The notes under the pieces are model-generated. The model was given only the letters and a program-made list of their open reading frames with translations, ran no database searches and was not told the DNA's origin. The position numbers and the translations under genes were made by a program. DNA of 64,000 bases from Niveispirillum fermenti (GTDB lineage: Bacteria; Pseudomonadota; Alphaproteobacteria; Azospirillales; Azospirillaceae). The stretch lies in the NCBI RefSeq assembly GCF_048066175.1, contig NZ_JBLTXA010000017.1, forward strand, positions 25,244 to 89,243, in the 5' to 3' direction. Positions 17,569-26,304 of this stretch are shown piece after piece; positions within the stretch are counted from its first letter, which is position 1; every line of letters starts with the position of its first letter.

Positions 17569-18633
17569 ATGACCGCGCCCGCACAGCCAGGCCCGCAGCG
17601 CCTGACCATCCATCGCCCGGACGATTGGCACCTGCATCTGCGCACCGGCGCCATGCTGCGCGCCGTGCTGCCGCATTCCGCAGCACAGCTTGGCCGTGCC
17701 ATCGTCATGCCCAACCTGGTGCCCCCCGTCGTCACCGCCGCCCAGGCCGATGCCTATCGGGCGGAGATCATGGATGCCCTGCCGGCCGGCAGCGGCTTCC
17801 GGCCGCTGATGACGGCGTACCTGACCGACGGCACCGATCCCGATGACCTGGAAGCCGGGCACAAGGCCGGGATATTCACCGCCGTGAAGATGTATCCGGC
17901 CCATGCCACCACCAATTCCGCCCATGGGGTCACCGACCTGGACAAGGTGGCGCCGGCACTGGACCGCATGGCCAGGGTCGGCCTGCCGTTGCTGGTGCAT
18001 GGCGAGGTGACGGACCAGAAGATCGACATTTTCGACCGCGAGGCGGTGTTCATCGATAGTGTCCTGCCCCGGATCATGGACCGGCACCCCGACCTGAAGA
18101 TCGTACTGGAACATATCACCACGGCCGAAGGTGTGGCGGTGGTGCGCAGGCACGGACCAGCCGGCCGGCTGGCTGCCACCATCACGGCGCATCACCTGAT
18201 GATCAACCGGTCCAGCATCTTCGCGGGCGGCATCCGCCCGCATCTCTACTGCCTGCCCATTGCCAAGCGGGAAACCCACCGGCTCGCCCTGCGCGAGGCG
18301 GCGACCTCGGGGGAACCCTGGTTCTTCCTGGGCACCGACAGCGCGCCGCACCCGGTCGGCGCCAAGGAAACGGCCTGCGGCTGTGCCGGCATCTATACCG
18401 CCGCCACCGCCATCGAACTCTATGCCCAGGTCTTCGACGAGGAAGGGTCGCTGGACCGGCTGGAGGCTTTCGCCAGCCTGAACGGCCCCGCCTTCTATGG
18501 GCTGGCCCCCAACGCAGACACCATCACGCTGGAGAGAAGCGGCCTGACCGTGCCCGACATCCTGGATGTCGACGGCCGCAACGCCGTGCTGCCCTTCCGT
18601 TCGGGCGAGCGTCTGGACTGGCGCCTCGTCTAA
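17569..18633 (+). CDS. pyrC: Dihydroorotase
   Basis: This is a 354-residue class II dihydroorotase of the short PyrC type. It converts N-carbamoyl-aspartate to dihydroorotate in pyrimidine synthesis. Metal ligands are visible: HLHLR (His21, His23), the carbamylated lysine in AVKMYPAHATT, the histidines in LVHGEVTD and LEHITT, and the aspartate in GTDSAPH. ATG 17569 is preceded by AGGGGAT at about 8 nt. It is followed after 85 nt by pyrE, which acts one step later in the pathway (after dihydroorotate dehydrogenase). Confidence 0.96.
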   Translation: MTAPAQPGPQRLTIHRPDDWHLHLRTGAMLRAVLPHSAAQLGRAIVMPNLVPPVVTAAQADAYRAEIMDALPAGSGFRPLMTAYLTDGTDPDDLEAGHKAGIFTAVKMYPAHATTNSAHGVTDLDKVAPALDRMARVGLPLLVHGEVTDQKIDIFDREAVFIDSVLPRIMDRHPDLKIVLEHITTAEGVAVVRRHGPAGRLAATITAHHLMINRSSIFAGGIRPHLYCLPIAKRETHRLALREAATSGEPWFFLGTDSAPHPVGAKETACGCAGIYTAATAIELYAQVFDEEGSLDRLEAFASLNGPAFYGLAPNADTITLERSGLTVPDILDVDGRNAVLPFRSGERLDWRLV

Positions 18634-18718
18634 TAGCCGTGCCCGTCGGCGCGGATACCGGGGTCAAGATCTCCCGGCCCCGGTTCAACCCGCCCCCACC
18701 CGTCCGCAGGAACATGCC

Positions 18719-19393
18719 ATGATCGACGCCGCCACCGCCGCCACCCAGACAGCCCGCATCCTGATCGAGACCAAGTCGGTCCTGTTCAACGCGGAAAAGC
18801 CGTTCATCTTCACGTCCGGCCGCGCCAGCCCCGTCTATATCGATTGCCGCAAGCTGATCAGCTTTCCGCGCGCCCGGCGCTTCCTGATCAATGCGGCCAA
18901 GGATCAGCTTTGCCGCGAGGCGGGGTTCGAGGCGTTCGACGCCGTGGCGGGCGGCGAGACGGCCGGCATCCCCTATGCCGCCTTCATCTCCGACGCCATG
19001 GACCTGCCCATGCTCTATGTGCGCAAGAAGCCCAAGGGCTTTGGCCGCAACGCCCAGATCGAAGGGCAGCTGCTGGAGGGCCAGCGTGTGCTTCTGGTGG
19101 AGGATCTGGCCAGCGAGGGCGGATCGAAGATCAATTTTGTCAAGGCGCTGCGCGATGCCGGCGCCATCGTGGAGCATATCTGGGTCGTGTTCCATTACGG
19201 CATCTTCCCGCAGTCCGAACAGACCATGGCCGACATGGGCGTGAAGCTGCACGCCCTGGCCACCTGGTGGGATGTGCTGCGCGTGGCCCGCGAGGGCAAT
19301 TACTTCGACAGTCACACCCTGTCGGAGGTGGAAAAGTTCCTGCACGCGCCGGAGGCCTGGTCGGCCGGCAATGGCGGCACGGAAAAGGCCTGA
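18719..19393 (+). CDS. pyrE: Orotate phosphoribosyltransferase
   Basis: The product has 224 residues. It makes orotidine 5'-monophosphate from orotate and PRPP. The PRPP-binding loop is RVLLVEDLASEGGSK (about residues 122-136), where the usual DLxTxGGS is DLASEGGS. The N-terminal FTSGRASPVYIDCRKL and the lysine-rich VRKKPKGFG loop are typical. AGGA precedes the ATG by about 8 nt. It is likely cotranscribed with pyrC. Confidence 0.94.
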   Translation: MIDAATAATQTARILIETKSVLFNAEKPFIFTSGRASPVYIDCRKLISFPRARRFLINAAKDQLCREAGFEAFDAVAGGETAGIPYAAFISDAMDLPMLYVRKKPKGFGRNAQIEGQLLEGQRVLLVEDLASEGGSKINFVKALRDAGAIVEHIWVVFHYGIFPQSEQTMADMGVKLHALATWWDVLRVAREGNYFDSHTLSEVEKFLHAPEAWSAGNGGTEKA

Positions 19394-19415
19394 TCCGGGT
19401 CCGGCAGGGGCAGCG

Positions 19416-20027
19416 TCAGCGGTCCAGCGTGTCCAGGGCGATATTGGCGGTCAGCACCCCGATGGGCCGGCCCGTCCACGGGTCGGTCAGCGTGATGCTG
19501 GCCGCGATGACGTAATCATCGGCCGATTCGTCGTAAGCGGGGGGTTCCACCAGTATCGCCCCCGGCCCGGCCGGCAGGGTTTCCATGAATTTCGGCTCAT
19601 CGGACTGGTCATAATCGCTGGTCAGCCGGGTGGCGGCGATCAGCAGGCCGCGATCATCCATCAAGGCCAGGTCGGCCAGCAGACCGGCCAGCGGCAACCG
19701 CAGCAGAACCAGTTGCCGTGAGAGCGGCCCGCCCAGCACCTGATCCAGAAGGGGGCCCACACCCCTTTTGGCCTGCAGGCGCCACTGGTTGTCGCGCTCG
19801 GCGATCAGGGCCGGCGGCCAATCATCATTGCCGGCACTGGCGCTGCGTACCCCGTCCAGCAGGATGGGGTCGGCCAGCAGCACGGCCGCCAGATCCCGCA
19901 ACAGCCCCTCGATCCGGGGCCGCTGGTCCGACAGGCTGACAGGATCGCCCGGGGCCTGGGCGGAGCCGCGGTGGCAGGCCACCGCCAAGGTCAGGACCGA
20001 CATCGCCACCAGACCGATGAAGCGCAT
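19416..20027 (-). CDS. Secreted PDC/Cache-type sensor-domain protein
   Basis: From the ATG at 20025-20027, with AAAGGAGCGGAG just before it, the protein has 203 residues. A signal peptide (MRFIGLVAMSVLTLAVAC) leads into a single PDC/Cache-like domain. Diagnostic parts are TSDYDQSDEPKF and the closing GRPIGVLTANIALD. Such domains bind small ligands and are normally attached to chemoreceptors or kinases; here the domain stands alone with no membrane anchor after it. The chemotaxis receptor gene lies upstream on the same strand, separated by repeat copy 3, so a functional pairing is possible but unproven. Confidence 0.65.
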   Translation of the reverse strand: MRFIGLVAMSVLTLAVACHRGSAQAPGDPVSLSDQRPRIEGLLRDLAAVLLADPILLDGVRSASAGNDDWPPALIAERDNQWRLQAKRGVGPLLDQVLGGPLSRQLVLLRLPLAGLLADLALMDDRGLLIAATRLTSDYDQSDEPKFMETLPAGPGAILVEPPAYDESADDYVIAASITLTDPWTGRPIGVLTANIALDTLDR

Positions 20028-20080
20028 CTCCGCTCCTTTGCCGACGTACACCTGGCCTTCGCCGACGTGACCGTCGCAAG

Positions 20081-20244
20081 GCATTATACAGCGGCCAAAA
20101 TCCTGACCGATGGTCAAGGTTTTCGGCACCTCAAGCGCCCGCGACCACATCCGCGGGCGCCGGCGCCCGCCAAGTGGCGTGTGACGGCAGTCGCCGCCGT
20201 ACCAGCTTGCGATGAGTTCCACTCACCGGGATCTGGCATTAACC
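20081..20244. repeat. Composite hairpin repeat, copy 3 (diverged)
   Basis: This copy has the module order of copies 1 and 2 but is more decayed. Hairpin I is AAAATCCTGACC/GGTCAAGGTTTT with mismatches. A GC-rich middle (CGCCCGCG, CGCGGGCG) follows, and the terminal module CCAGCTTGCGATGAG/CTCACCGGGATCTGG pairs imperfectly. It lies between the sensor-domain gene and the chemotaxis receptor gene. Confidence 0.7.
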
Positions 20245-20281
20245 ATGATCATAGCAGCATCGACCGGCTGCCACCGCAACG

Positions 20282-20313
20282 AAAAGGCCCCCATCCGGGT
20301 GGATAGGGGCCTG
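20282..20313 (-). terminator. Terminator of the chemotaxis receptor gene
   Basis: On the minus strand AGGCCCC pairs with GGGGCCT around a GC-rich loop and is followed by TTTT. It sits about 30 nt past the receptor's stop codon. Confidence 0.7.
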
Positions 20314-20344
20314 TTCGGAAAGGTTCAGCAATGATGCGGATGGA

Positions 20345-22063
20345 TCAGGCGCTGCGCACCTGGGCCAGGAACCGATCCACGGTCTGACCCAGCATGCCGG
20401 ACTGCCGGGCCATGTTCCGGGCCGCGGCCAGCATGTCCGTGGCCGACGAACCGGTCTGGTGCGCCACCTGTTCCAGGCTTTCGATGTTGCGGGTCACTTC
20501 CATCGTGCCCATGGAGGCCTGCTGCACGTTGCGGGCGATCTCCTTGGTGGCGGCGTCCTGTTCCTCCACCGCGCCGGCGACCATCTCGGAGATGTCGTTG
20601 ATCTCCGCGATGGTGCGGCTGATGGTGACGATGGCGTCGACCGCCTCCTTGGTGGCGTCCTGCATCGTGGTGATCTGGCTGGCGATCTCCTCGGTGGCCT
20701 TGGCCGTCTGGTTGGCCAGGCTCTTGACCTCCGAAGCCACGACCGCGAAGCCCTTGCCGGCTTCACCGGCGCGGGCCGCCTCGATGGTCGCGTTCAGGGC
20801 CAGCAGGTTGGTCTGGCTGGCAATGTCGGAGATCAGCTTCACCACGTCGCCGATGGACTGGGCGCGCTGGGCCAGCGACTGGACGGTGCCGTTGGTCTTC
20901 TCGGCTGTCTTGGCGGCATCGCGGGCGATGCGGGCGGAGGTGTTGACCTGGTTGGAAATCTCGGCCAGCGAACCGGCCAGTTCCTCCGTGGCGCTGGCCA
21001 CCGACTGCACATTGGCGCTGGCCTGCTGCGTGGCGGCGGCGACGGCACTGGTCTGGGCGCGGCTTTCCTCCGCCGAGGCGGACAGGCCCTCGGCCGTGGA
21101 CTGCACTTGGCTGGAAGCGCCCGACAGTTCGGCCACGACACCCTTGACGGAGCTTTCGAAGTCGGACGCCAGCTTCTCCATGGCGGCCTTCTTCTCCACA
21201 GCGGCCTGACGCTCGGCCTCCTCCTGGCGGCGGCGCAGGTTGTCCACCTCAAGGGCATTGTCCTTGAAGACCTGCACCGACTGCGCCATGGCGCCGATCT
21301 CGTCACCGCGATGGATGCCGGGGACCTGAACGCTCAGGTCGCCGCCGGCCAGCTTCGACATCGCGCCCTGCATCTCCTTCAGCGGGCTGCCCACGATCTT
21401 GTGCAGCATCAGGACCAGGATGCCGATCAACACGGCCAGCACGATGATGGCGATGATCGAATTGCCCATGGCGGCCGACGAGATCGCCGACTGCACATTG
21501 GACCGGCTCCAGGCCACGGTCAGGGTGCCCACCTGGTCACGGTTGGCACCGGCCCGCACGGGGGCCTGCGCCACCAGGAAATTCCCCATGTCCAGAACCT
21601 TCAGTTCCGGCACCGCGTTGGGCAGTTTGGCCGAGGAGAAATCGAACCCGGGCACGCCGTCCGGCAGCGGCTTGTCCTTGGTCGGATACTCGATCAGCAC
21701 GTCGCCATCGGCGTCCACGACCTTCACAGCCGACAGGCTGGTGCCGGGGGCATTGGCCAGATCGGCATAGGCATCGGCGATGGCATCGGCATTCTTGAAC
21801 CGGACGGCAGCCGACATCTGGGCGGCCAGCATCTCGGTCACCTGGCTTTCCGAGCGCTTCGACAGTTCCAGCATGGCGCTGCTCATCGACGCGGCGCTGA
21901 GCCCGATCACCGCCCCGAGGCCGATGATGACCGGCACGGCAATGGAAAAGGCAATCTTGCGGCTGATGGACCAGTTGCCGAAAAGCGTGCCACGCCCCCC
22001 GGCCGCCCCCTTGGCGGGAGCCCCGGCCCCGGCCGGTCGCATAGTCCGATTGATGTTGCTCAT
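20345..22063 (-). CDS. Methyl-accepting chemotaxis protein
   Basis: The predicted receptor has 572 residues. After a GAP-rich cytoplasmic start, a first membrane segment lies at about 36-58, a periplasmic sensor domain (Cache-like) at about 60-190, and a second membrane segment (SIIAIIVLAVLIGILVLMLH) at about 196-216. A HAMP domain (LAGGDLSVQVPG...) and a long coiled coil follow. The signalling tip, IEAARAGEAGKGFAVVASEV, is that of class 36H/44H-type receptors contacting CheA and CheW. AGGAGAGG lies 9 nt upstream of the ATG. No C-terminal CheR-tethering pentapeptide is seen. The ligand is unknown. Confidence 0.93.
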   Translation of the reverse strand: MSNINRTMRPAGAGAPAKGAAGGRGTLFGNWSISRKIAFSIAVPVIIGLGAVIGLSAASMSSAMLELSKRSESQVTEMLAAQMSAAVRFKNADAIADAYADLANAPGTSLSAVKVVDADGDVLIEYPTKDKPLPDGVPGFDFSSAKLPNAVPELKVLDMGNFLVAQAPVRAGANRDQVGTLTVAWSRSNVQSAISSAAMGNSIIAIIVLAVLIGILVLMLHKIVGSPLKEMQGAMSKLAGGDLSVQVPGIHRGDEIGAMAQSVQVFKDNALEVDNLRRRQEEAERQAAVEKKAAMEKLASDFESSVKGVVAELSGASSQVQSTAEGLSASAEESRAQTSAVAAATQQASANVQSVASATEELAGSLAEISNQVNTSARIARDAAKTAEKTNGTVQSLAQRAQSIGDVVKLISDIASQTNLLALNATIEAARAGEAGKGFAVVASEVKSLANQTAKATEEIASQITTMQDATKEAVDAIVTISRTIAEINDISEMVAGAVEEQDAATKEIARNVQQASMGTMEVTRNIESLEQVAHQTGSSATDMLAAARNMARQSGMLGQTVDRFLAQVRSA

Positions 22064-22554
22064 CTGGCTGAACCTCTCCTGTCCTTAACTCCGCAAGCAT
22101 AACCAGATACTTCGTCCGGGCTACCGCATGGGCGAAAACCAATTCATTCCCATTGTGCATTGCGGAACCCGGCGAAAGACCTCTCAAAACTTACCGCTTC
22201 CAGGCAAACGTCCGTTTGTATTGCATTTTATTAAAACGCCCACCCGGCCCGTCCGGTGGGGATTGCCCCTTGCCCAGCCGGCATACTTTCGCATAGGTAT
22301 AACCGAGCTTGTAACGAAATTGTAGGCGTATCTACGACCGAAGTCGCAAGCGATCAGAAGCTGATCCGACCGAACGGGGGCGTCAACCCTTTCAACTGGG
22401 GAATGCCCGCGGATGGTTAAGGGAATGTTTATAGAATAGTGAGAAGTAAGCCCGGGGAGGGGCGCCGGCGGATTGTCATCGTCCGCTGCAAAAGCCAAAA
22501 ACGAAGTCGGAAACTTGCTTGCAATCAGGCGGCAACGAAAAGATAGGGGCTTAG
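22064..22554. other. 491-bp intergenic region between divergent genes
   Basis: The region is more AT-rich than its surroundings and should hold promoters for both the chemotaxis receptor and the small secreted protein. I could not identify a convincing -35/-10 pair, a flagellar-type promoter or an RNA motif. No ORF with a ribosome binding site was recognised. Confidence 0.5.
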
Positions 22555-22872
22555 ATGATGAACAAACTCATGGTGCCTGTGTCGGCTGTGGCGCTCCTGG
22601 TCCTGGCGGGAGCCGCGCAGGCGGAATGCGTGCTGAACGACCCGCCGGTGCTGCCGGACGGCGCCACGGCGCAGGAAGCGGAGATGGTCGCGGCACAGCA
22701 GGCCGTGAAGGCCTATGTCGCGGAAACGCAGGAATTCCTTTCCTGCCTGGAATTCGAAGGCCGTGGCCGGTCGGGTGGCGACTGGACACGCCGCTACAAC
22801 GACGCTTCCAGCCGGATGGAGCGCCTCGCCGCTGAATTCAACAAGCAACTGCGCGCCTTCAAATCGAAGTGA
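22555..22872 (+). CDS. Small secreted protein of unknown function
   Basis: The product has 105 residues. A clear signal peptide (MNKLMVPVSAVALLVLAGAAQA) precedes a mature domain of about 80 residues starting ECVLNDPPVLPDGAT. It has two cysteines (ECVLN and SCLEFEG) that could form one disulfide in the periplasm, and a mainly helical, charged C-terminus (RMERLAAEFNKQLRAF). Similar short proteins occur in alphaproteobacteria, but I know no function. Translation may start at either of two adjacent ATG codons. Confidence 0.7.
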   Translation: MMNKLMVPVSAVALLVLAGAAQAECVLNDPPVLPDGATAQEAEMVAAQQAVKAYVAETQEFLSCLEFEGRGRSGGDWTRRYNDASSRMERLAAEFNKQLRAFKSK

Positions 22873-22915
22873 TCGGGACATCAGGGCCGGACGTCGACCG
22901 ACGTCCCGCCTCGCC

Positions 22916-24196
22916 TCAAGGTGGCGGAGATGCGGCGGCCTCCCCCTCCAGGGGTGCCAGGGGTTCCACCGTGACCTTCGGAACGGCAGGCGGCTTGACG
23001 ATGGGGGGCATGTCGATCTTGCCGTTCAGGTCCCTTGCCCGGCGGACGCTGAGCCCGTTCACCGACCGGAACTCCGCCGGCGGGGTGATGAGGGCCTTTG
23101 ACACCAGGTTGGGCAGGGCCGATTCGTCCCAGTCCGCCGCAGCCGGCCCCAGCCGCAGGATCACCAGTTCCCGCCCCCTGGACACATAAAGCCGGGCCCC
23201 GTCCTCCCCCGACCAGAAGATCGTGTCACCATCGGTGAAGGGTTTCCTGGCACCGTTGCCATTCTTCGCCTCGAACGGCCAGGCCATCCGGGTGCGCAGC
23301 CCGTCATGGCGCGAATGGGGGATGGGCCGTTGCATCTGGTCCAGCCAGGGGGCCGGCACCAGGGCCGTATTCCCCGCCATCCCGCCTTCCAGCAACAGCA
23401 GGCCGGGGCGCAGCCAGTCCCGCGCCGTGGCCCGCACGCAGCATTGCAGATAGGCCGCCCCGTCCCCCGAACCTGCCGCCAGCAGGCCCGGCCGTGCCCC
23501 AAGGGGCCGCCACAGCCGCTCCGACAGATAATCGGCCACGGGCACGCCGGCCGCGCGGGCCAGCACGATGCCCAGCACCTGCATTTCCACGCCGTGCGGT
23601 TCGAACCGGCTTCCCGGTTCCGCCACCAGGCGGGCCGACAGGGTCCAGGCGATGGCATCGGGGCCCGGCGGCGCCTCCGGCGCGTCCAGGCCGCTGGTGC
23701 CTTCCAGCAACTGGCGCAGGGTCACGCGGCCGCGGTCGTCACCGGCCCATTCCGGCAGCCAGGCGGCGATGCCGGTTTCCAGCCCCGGCACCACGCCGTC
23801 GCGCTGGGCAAGGCCGGTCAGCAGCGTCATAAGGCCCGGCACCAGGCCCGTACCGTCCAGCATGTCGCCAGCCTGGACGCCGGGGGCATAGATCTCAAGC
23901 TGCAGGGCGCCGGCGTGCCAGACCAGCAATGCCTTGCTGTTGCTGGCCGTCGCAAAATCGCGGATGGATTTCAGCCCGTCGGCGGAAAAGGCCTGATCGG
24001 GATCCCCCATGGGCAGGACAGTGCCCGAGCCGGAGGGCAGCGGCAGGTCGACCAGGGGCCCGACCGCTTTCTCCGGCAGCAGGATGCCGGCCGGATCATC
24101 CGTCCCCGGCCCCGTGTCCCGAGCGCCCAGCCACAGGACGGCGGCCAGGGCCGTGGTGGCGAACAGGGCGGCGGCGATCAGGTAGGGGCGGCGCAT
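22916..24196 (-). CDS. Beta-lactamase/penicillin-binding fold protein lacking catalytic motifs (putative pseudoenzyme)
   Basis: The predicted protein has 426 residues with an N-terminal membrane anchor or signal (about 5-23). The middle resembles class C beta-lactamase-like serine hydrolases of the 6-aminohexanoate-dimer hydrolase type: LPEWAGDDRGRVTLRQLLEGTSGLD, LWRPLGA, and CCVRATARDWLRPGLLLLEGG. The SxxK nucleophile motif expected before the LLTG helix is replaced (LVPGLMTLLTG), and the Y-x-N motif position reads HGVEMQVLG. It is therefore probably not a hydrolase and may bind peptidoglycan or a partner. The C-terminus is Pro/Ala-rich. It lies 24 nt downstream of the lipoprotein gene, probably one transcript. 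Confidence 0.7.
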   Translation of the reverse strand: MRRPYLIAAALFATTALAAVLWLGARDTGPGTDDPAGILLPEKAVGPLVDLPLPSGSGTVLPMGDPDQAFSADGLKSIRDFATASNSKALLVWHAGALQLEIYAPGVQAGDMLDGTGLVPGLMTLLTGLAQRDGVVPGLETGIAAWLPEWAGDDRGRVTLRQLLEGTSGLDAPEAPPGPDAIAWTLSARLVAEPGSRFEPHGVEMQVLGIVLARAAGVPVADYLSERLWRPLGARPGLLAAGSGDGAAYLQCCVRATARDWLRPGLLLLEGGMAGNTALVPAPWLDQMQRPIPHSRHDGLRTRMAWPFEAKNGNGARKPFTDGDTIFWSGEDGARLYVSRGRELVILRLGPAAADWDESALPNLVSKALITPPAEFRSVNGLSVRRARDLNGKIDMPPIVKPPAVPKVTVEPLAPLEGEAAASPPP

Positions 24197-24220
24197 GGGG
24201 CCTCCGTCGGCTGTGCCCCG

Positions 24221-24637
24221 TCAGGAGCCGTGGCGATACAGAGGATAGTCCCGCGCCTGCACCACCTCCCAGACCCCGTCGGGCTGCCGGCAGAAGAAGC
24301 CGGTGGCGTGCTGGTACATCTCCTCCAGGATGACGACGGAATGGAACTCCCGGCACGGGCGGTTCTGTCCGTCATAACCGTCGCGCAGCACCTTCACGGA
24401 ACCGCGCTTGCCCGTCAGCGGGTTGGCCCAGCCCACGGGAACATCAACGGGCTTGCCGCCCAATTCACGCAGCGCGCCCTGGAAGCCGGCAAGATCGCTG
24501 TCCTCCATCACGATGCTGGTCGGCTTGGGCGGCGGGGCCGGCGCCTCCACCACGGGCGCCGGGGGGGCCGGCGGCGGCTTCGTCTGACATCCGGCCAGTA
24601 TCAGCATCAGGCAAATCGTTCCCAGGTGCCGCTTCAT
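24221..24637 (-). CDS. Outer-membrane lipoprotein, RT0821/Lpp0805-type surface protein
   Basis: The product has 138 residues. The lipobox LILAGCQ places the acylated cysteine at residue 17, followed by a Pro/Ala-rich linker (about 20-42). The domain features WANPLTGKRGSVKVL, CREFHSVVILEEM and FCRQPDGVWEVV, as in the small 17-kDa-antigen-like or RT0821/Lpp0805 surface proteins. It probably sits in the outer membrane. Function is unknown in the family. It is the first gene of a likely two-gene unit with the serine-hydrolase-like protein. Confidence 0.75.
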   Translation of the reverse strand: MKRHLGTICLMLILAGCQTKPPPAPPAPVVEAPAPPPKPTSIVMEDSDLAGFQGALRELGGKPVDVPVGWANPLTGKRGSVKVLRDGYDGQNRPCREFHSVVILEEMYQHATGFFCRQPDGVWEVVQARDYPLYRHGS

Positions 24638-24806
24638 GTTCCAACCCGCTGTAGGATCCGTCCTCGAGATGGCTCTCTAGTGCCAAACCCCGGGGGACCT
24701 AGGCAAGGGCGAACCCGCGCCCCGCTGATCATTTGGCCCGGCAAAATGGCGGAAGCGTGGCGGCGGGCGGGCCGGCACATGGCGTTCCCGGCCAGTGCCG
24801 GCTTGG

Positions 24807-24883
24807 GACGGGATGCCATACCGGCCGGTGACGGCCGGTGACGGGATGCCATACCGGCCGGTGACGGCCGGTGACGGGATGCA
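24807..24883. repeat. 33-bp tandem repeat, 2.3 copies
   Basis: Two identical 33-bp units (24807-24839 and 24840-24872) begin GACGGGATGCCATACC and contain the palindromic CCGGCCGG and a second GACGGCCGGT. A third unit breaks off after about 10 bp. They lie in the 328-bp gap (24638-24965) between the lipoprotein gene and ychF, about 80 bp upstream of ychF. Nothing else was recognised in that gap. Confidence 0.85.
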
Positions 24884-24965
24884 ATGCGCCCCCGTCATTT
24901 GCATTCCGGGCCGGGATCGCCCATAACCGGGACCAGATCGGAACCTTCCAGCGAAGCATCATCCC

Positions 24966-26063
24966 ATGGGATTCAATTGCGGTATCGTCGGCCTGCCCAA
25001 TGTCGGCAAGTCCACCCTGTTCAACGCGCTGACCAGCACGGCGGCGGCCGAGGCCGCGAACTATCCCTTCTGCACCATCGAGCCGAATGTCGGCCGGGTC
25101 GGCGTGCCCGATCCGCGGCTGGACAAGCTGGCGGAGATCGCCAAGTCGCAGAAGATCATCCCCACCCAGCTTGAGTTCGTGGACATTGCCGGCCTGGTGC
25201 GTGGAGCGTCCAAGGGCGAGGGGCTGGGCAACCAGTTTCTGGCCAATATCCGCGAGGTCGATGCCATCGTCCATGTGCTGCGCTGCTTCGAGGATGGGGA
25301 CATCACCCATGTCGAAGGCTCCATCGACCCCGTCCGGGACGCCGAGACGGTGGAGACGGAGCTCATGCTGGCCGACATGGAAAGCCTGGAGAAGCGCCTG
25401 CCGCCGCTCCAGAAGAAGGCCAAGGGCGGGGACAAGGAGGCCAAGGCCCTGTCCGACCTGATGGAGCGCGTGCTGGCCGTCCTGCGCGACGGCAAGCCCG
25501 CCCGCACCGTCGAGGTGGCCAACGAGGAGCGCGACGCCTTCAAGCAGATGGCGCTGCTGACCGGCAAGCCCGTCCTTTATGTCTGCAACGTGGAGGAAGA
25601 GAAGGCCGGCACGGGCAATGCGCTTTCCGAGCGGGTGGCCGCGATGGCCGCCGGCCAGGGCGCGGGCAGCGTCGTCATCTCCGCCGCGATCGAAGCCGAA
25701 CTGTCCCAGCTTTCGGCCGAAGACAAGCTGGATTACCTCCAGTCCCTGGGTCTGGAGGAGCCGGGACTGAACCGGCTGATCCGCGCCGGCTATTCCCTGC
25801 TGGGCCTGCTGACCTTCTTCACGGTCGGCCCGAAGGAGGCACGCGCCTGGACCGTGCGCAAGGGCGCCAAGGCACCGGAAGCCGCCGGCGTCATCCATAC
25901 CGATTTCGAGCGCGGCTTCATCAAGGCCGAGACCATCGACTACAACAGCTATGTCACGCTGGGGGGCGAGGTCGGGTGCAAGGAAGCCGGCAAGATGCGC
26001 ATGGAAGGCAAGGAATATCTCGTGCAGGACGGCGACATCTTCCATTTCCGCTTCAACGTCTGA
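24966..26063 (+). CDS. ychF: Ribosome-binding ATPase YchF (Obg family)
   Basis: The product has 365 residues, the family's normal length. YchF binds ribosomes and hydrolyses ATP rather than GTP; it is linked to oxidative-stress control. Seen motifs: P-loop GLPNVGKSTLFNALT (about residues 8-22), NYPFCTIEPNVG switch I, DIAGLVRGASKGEGLGNQFL (G3), and CNVEEE at the G4 position, where NxxE replaces NKxD and explains ATP preference. The C-terminal TGS-like domain includes TFFTVGPKEARAWTV. Confidence 0.95.
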   Translation: MGFNCGIVGLPNVGKSTLFNALTSTAAAEAANYPFCTIEPNVGRVGVPDPRLDKLAEIAKSQKIIPTQLEFVDIAGLVRGASKGEGLGNQFLANIREVDAIVHVLRCFEDGDITHVEGSIDPVRDAETVETELMLADMESLEKRLPPLQKKAKGGDKEAKALSDLMERVLAVLRDGKPARTVEVANEERDAFKQMALLTGKPVLYVCNVEEEKAGTGNALSERVAAMAAGQGAGSVVISAAIEAELSQLSAEDKLDYLQSLGLEEPGLNRLIRAGYSLLGLLTFFTVGPKEARAWTVRKGAKAPEAAGVIHTDFERGFIKAETIDYNSYVTLGGEVGCKEAGKMRMEGKEYLVQDGDIFHFRFNV

Positions 26064-26099
26064 TCTCCCTCCTTCCGGCCTTCCCTTGCGCATGGAGGG

Positions 26100-26285
26100 T
26101 TATACGTATCTGCATTGATCAAGACCCTGTGGTCCTGATCAATGCGGCCCTCATGCATCGGGCGCCGCCATCCGGCCACTTGGCTCACGCTGGCTCACGC
26201 GCATGGGCGCGCGGGCGCTCAGCGCGCCAACCGGGGCGCCAACCGGGTTGCGATGAGCTCCACTCACCGCAACTGGGTATTACCT
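26100..26285. repeat. Composite hairpin repeat, copy 4
   Basis: Hairpin I pairs GCATTGATCA(A)GACC (26112-26126) with GGTC(C)TGATCAATGC (26131-26145). The middle holds GC-rich short palindromes, and the terminal module GTTGCGATGAG/CTCACCGCAAC (about 26248-26275) has one mismatch. It ends GGGTATTACC. Although the sequence of hairpin I differs from copies 1-3, its position and pairing are kept. The copy occupies the gap between ychF and the esterase gene. Confidence 0.75.
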
Positions 26286-26304
26286 CTCCAGAGTCAGCCC
26301 GGAA

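Noticed and set aside
20459..22102. A 547-codon frame antisense to the chemotaxis receptor gene
   Set aside because: The sense strand encodes a clear methyl-accepting chemotaxis protein; the antisense product is repetitive and unlike any family.
24807..24883. Possible CRISPR array
   Set aside because: The units are contiguous without spacers, so this is a tandem repeat. No array with regular unique spacers was seen in the window.
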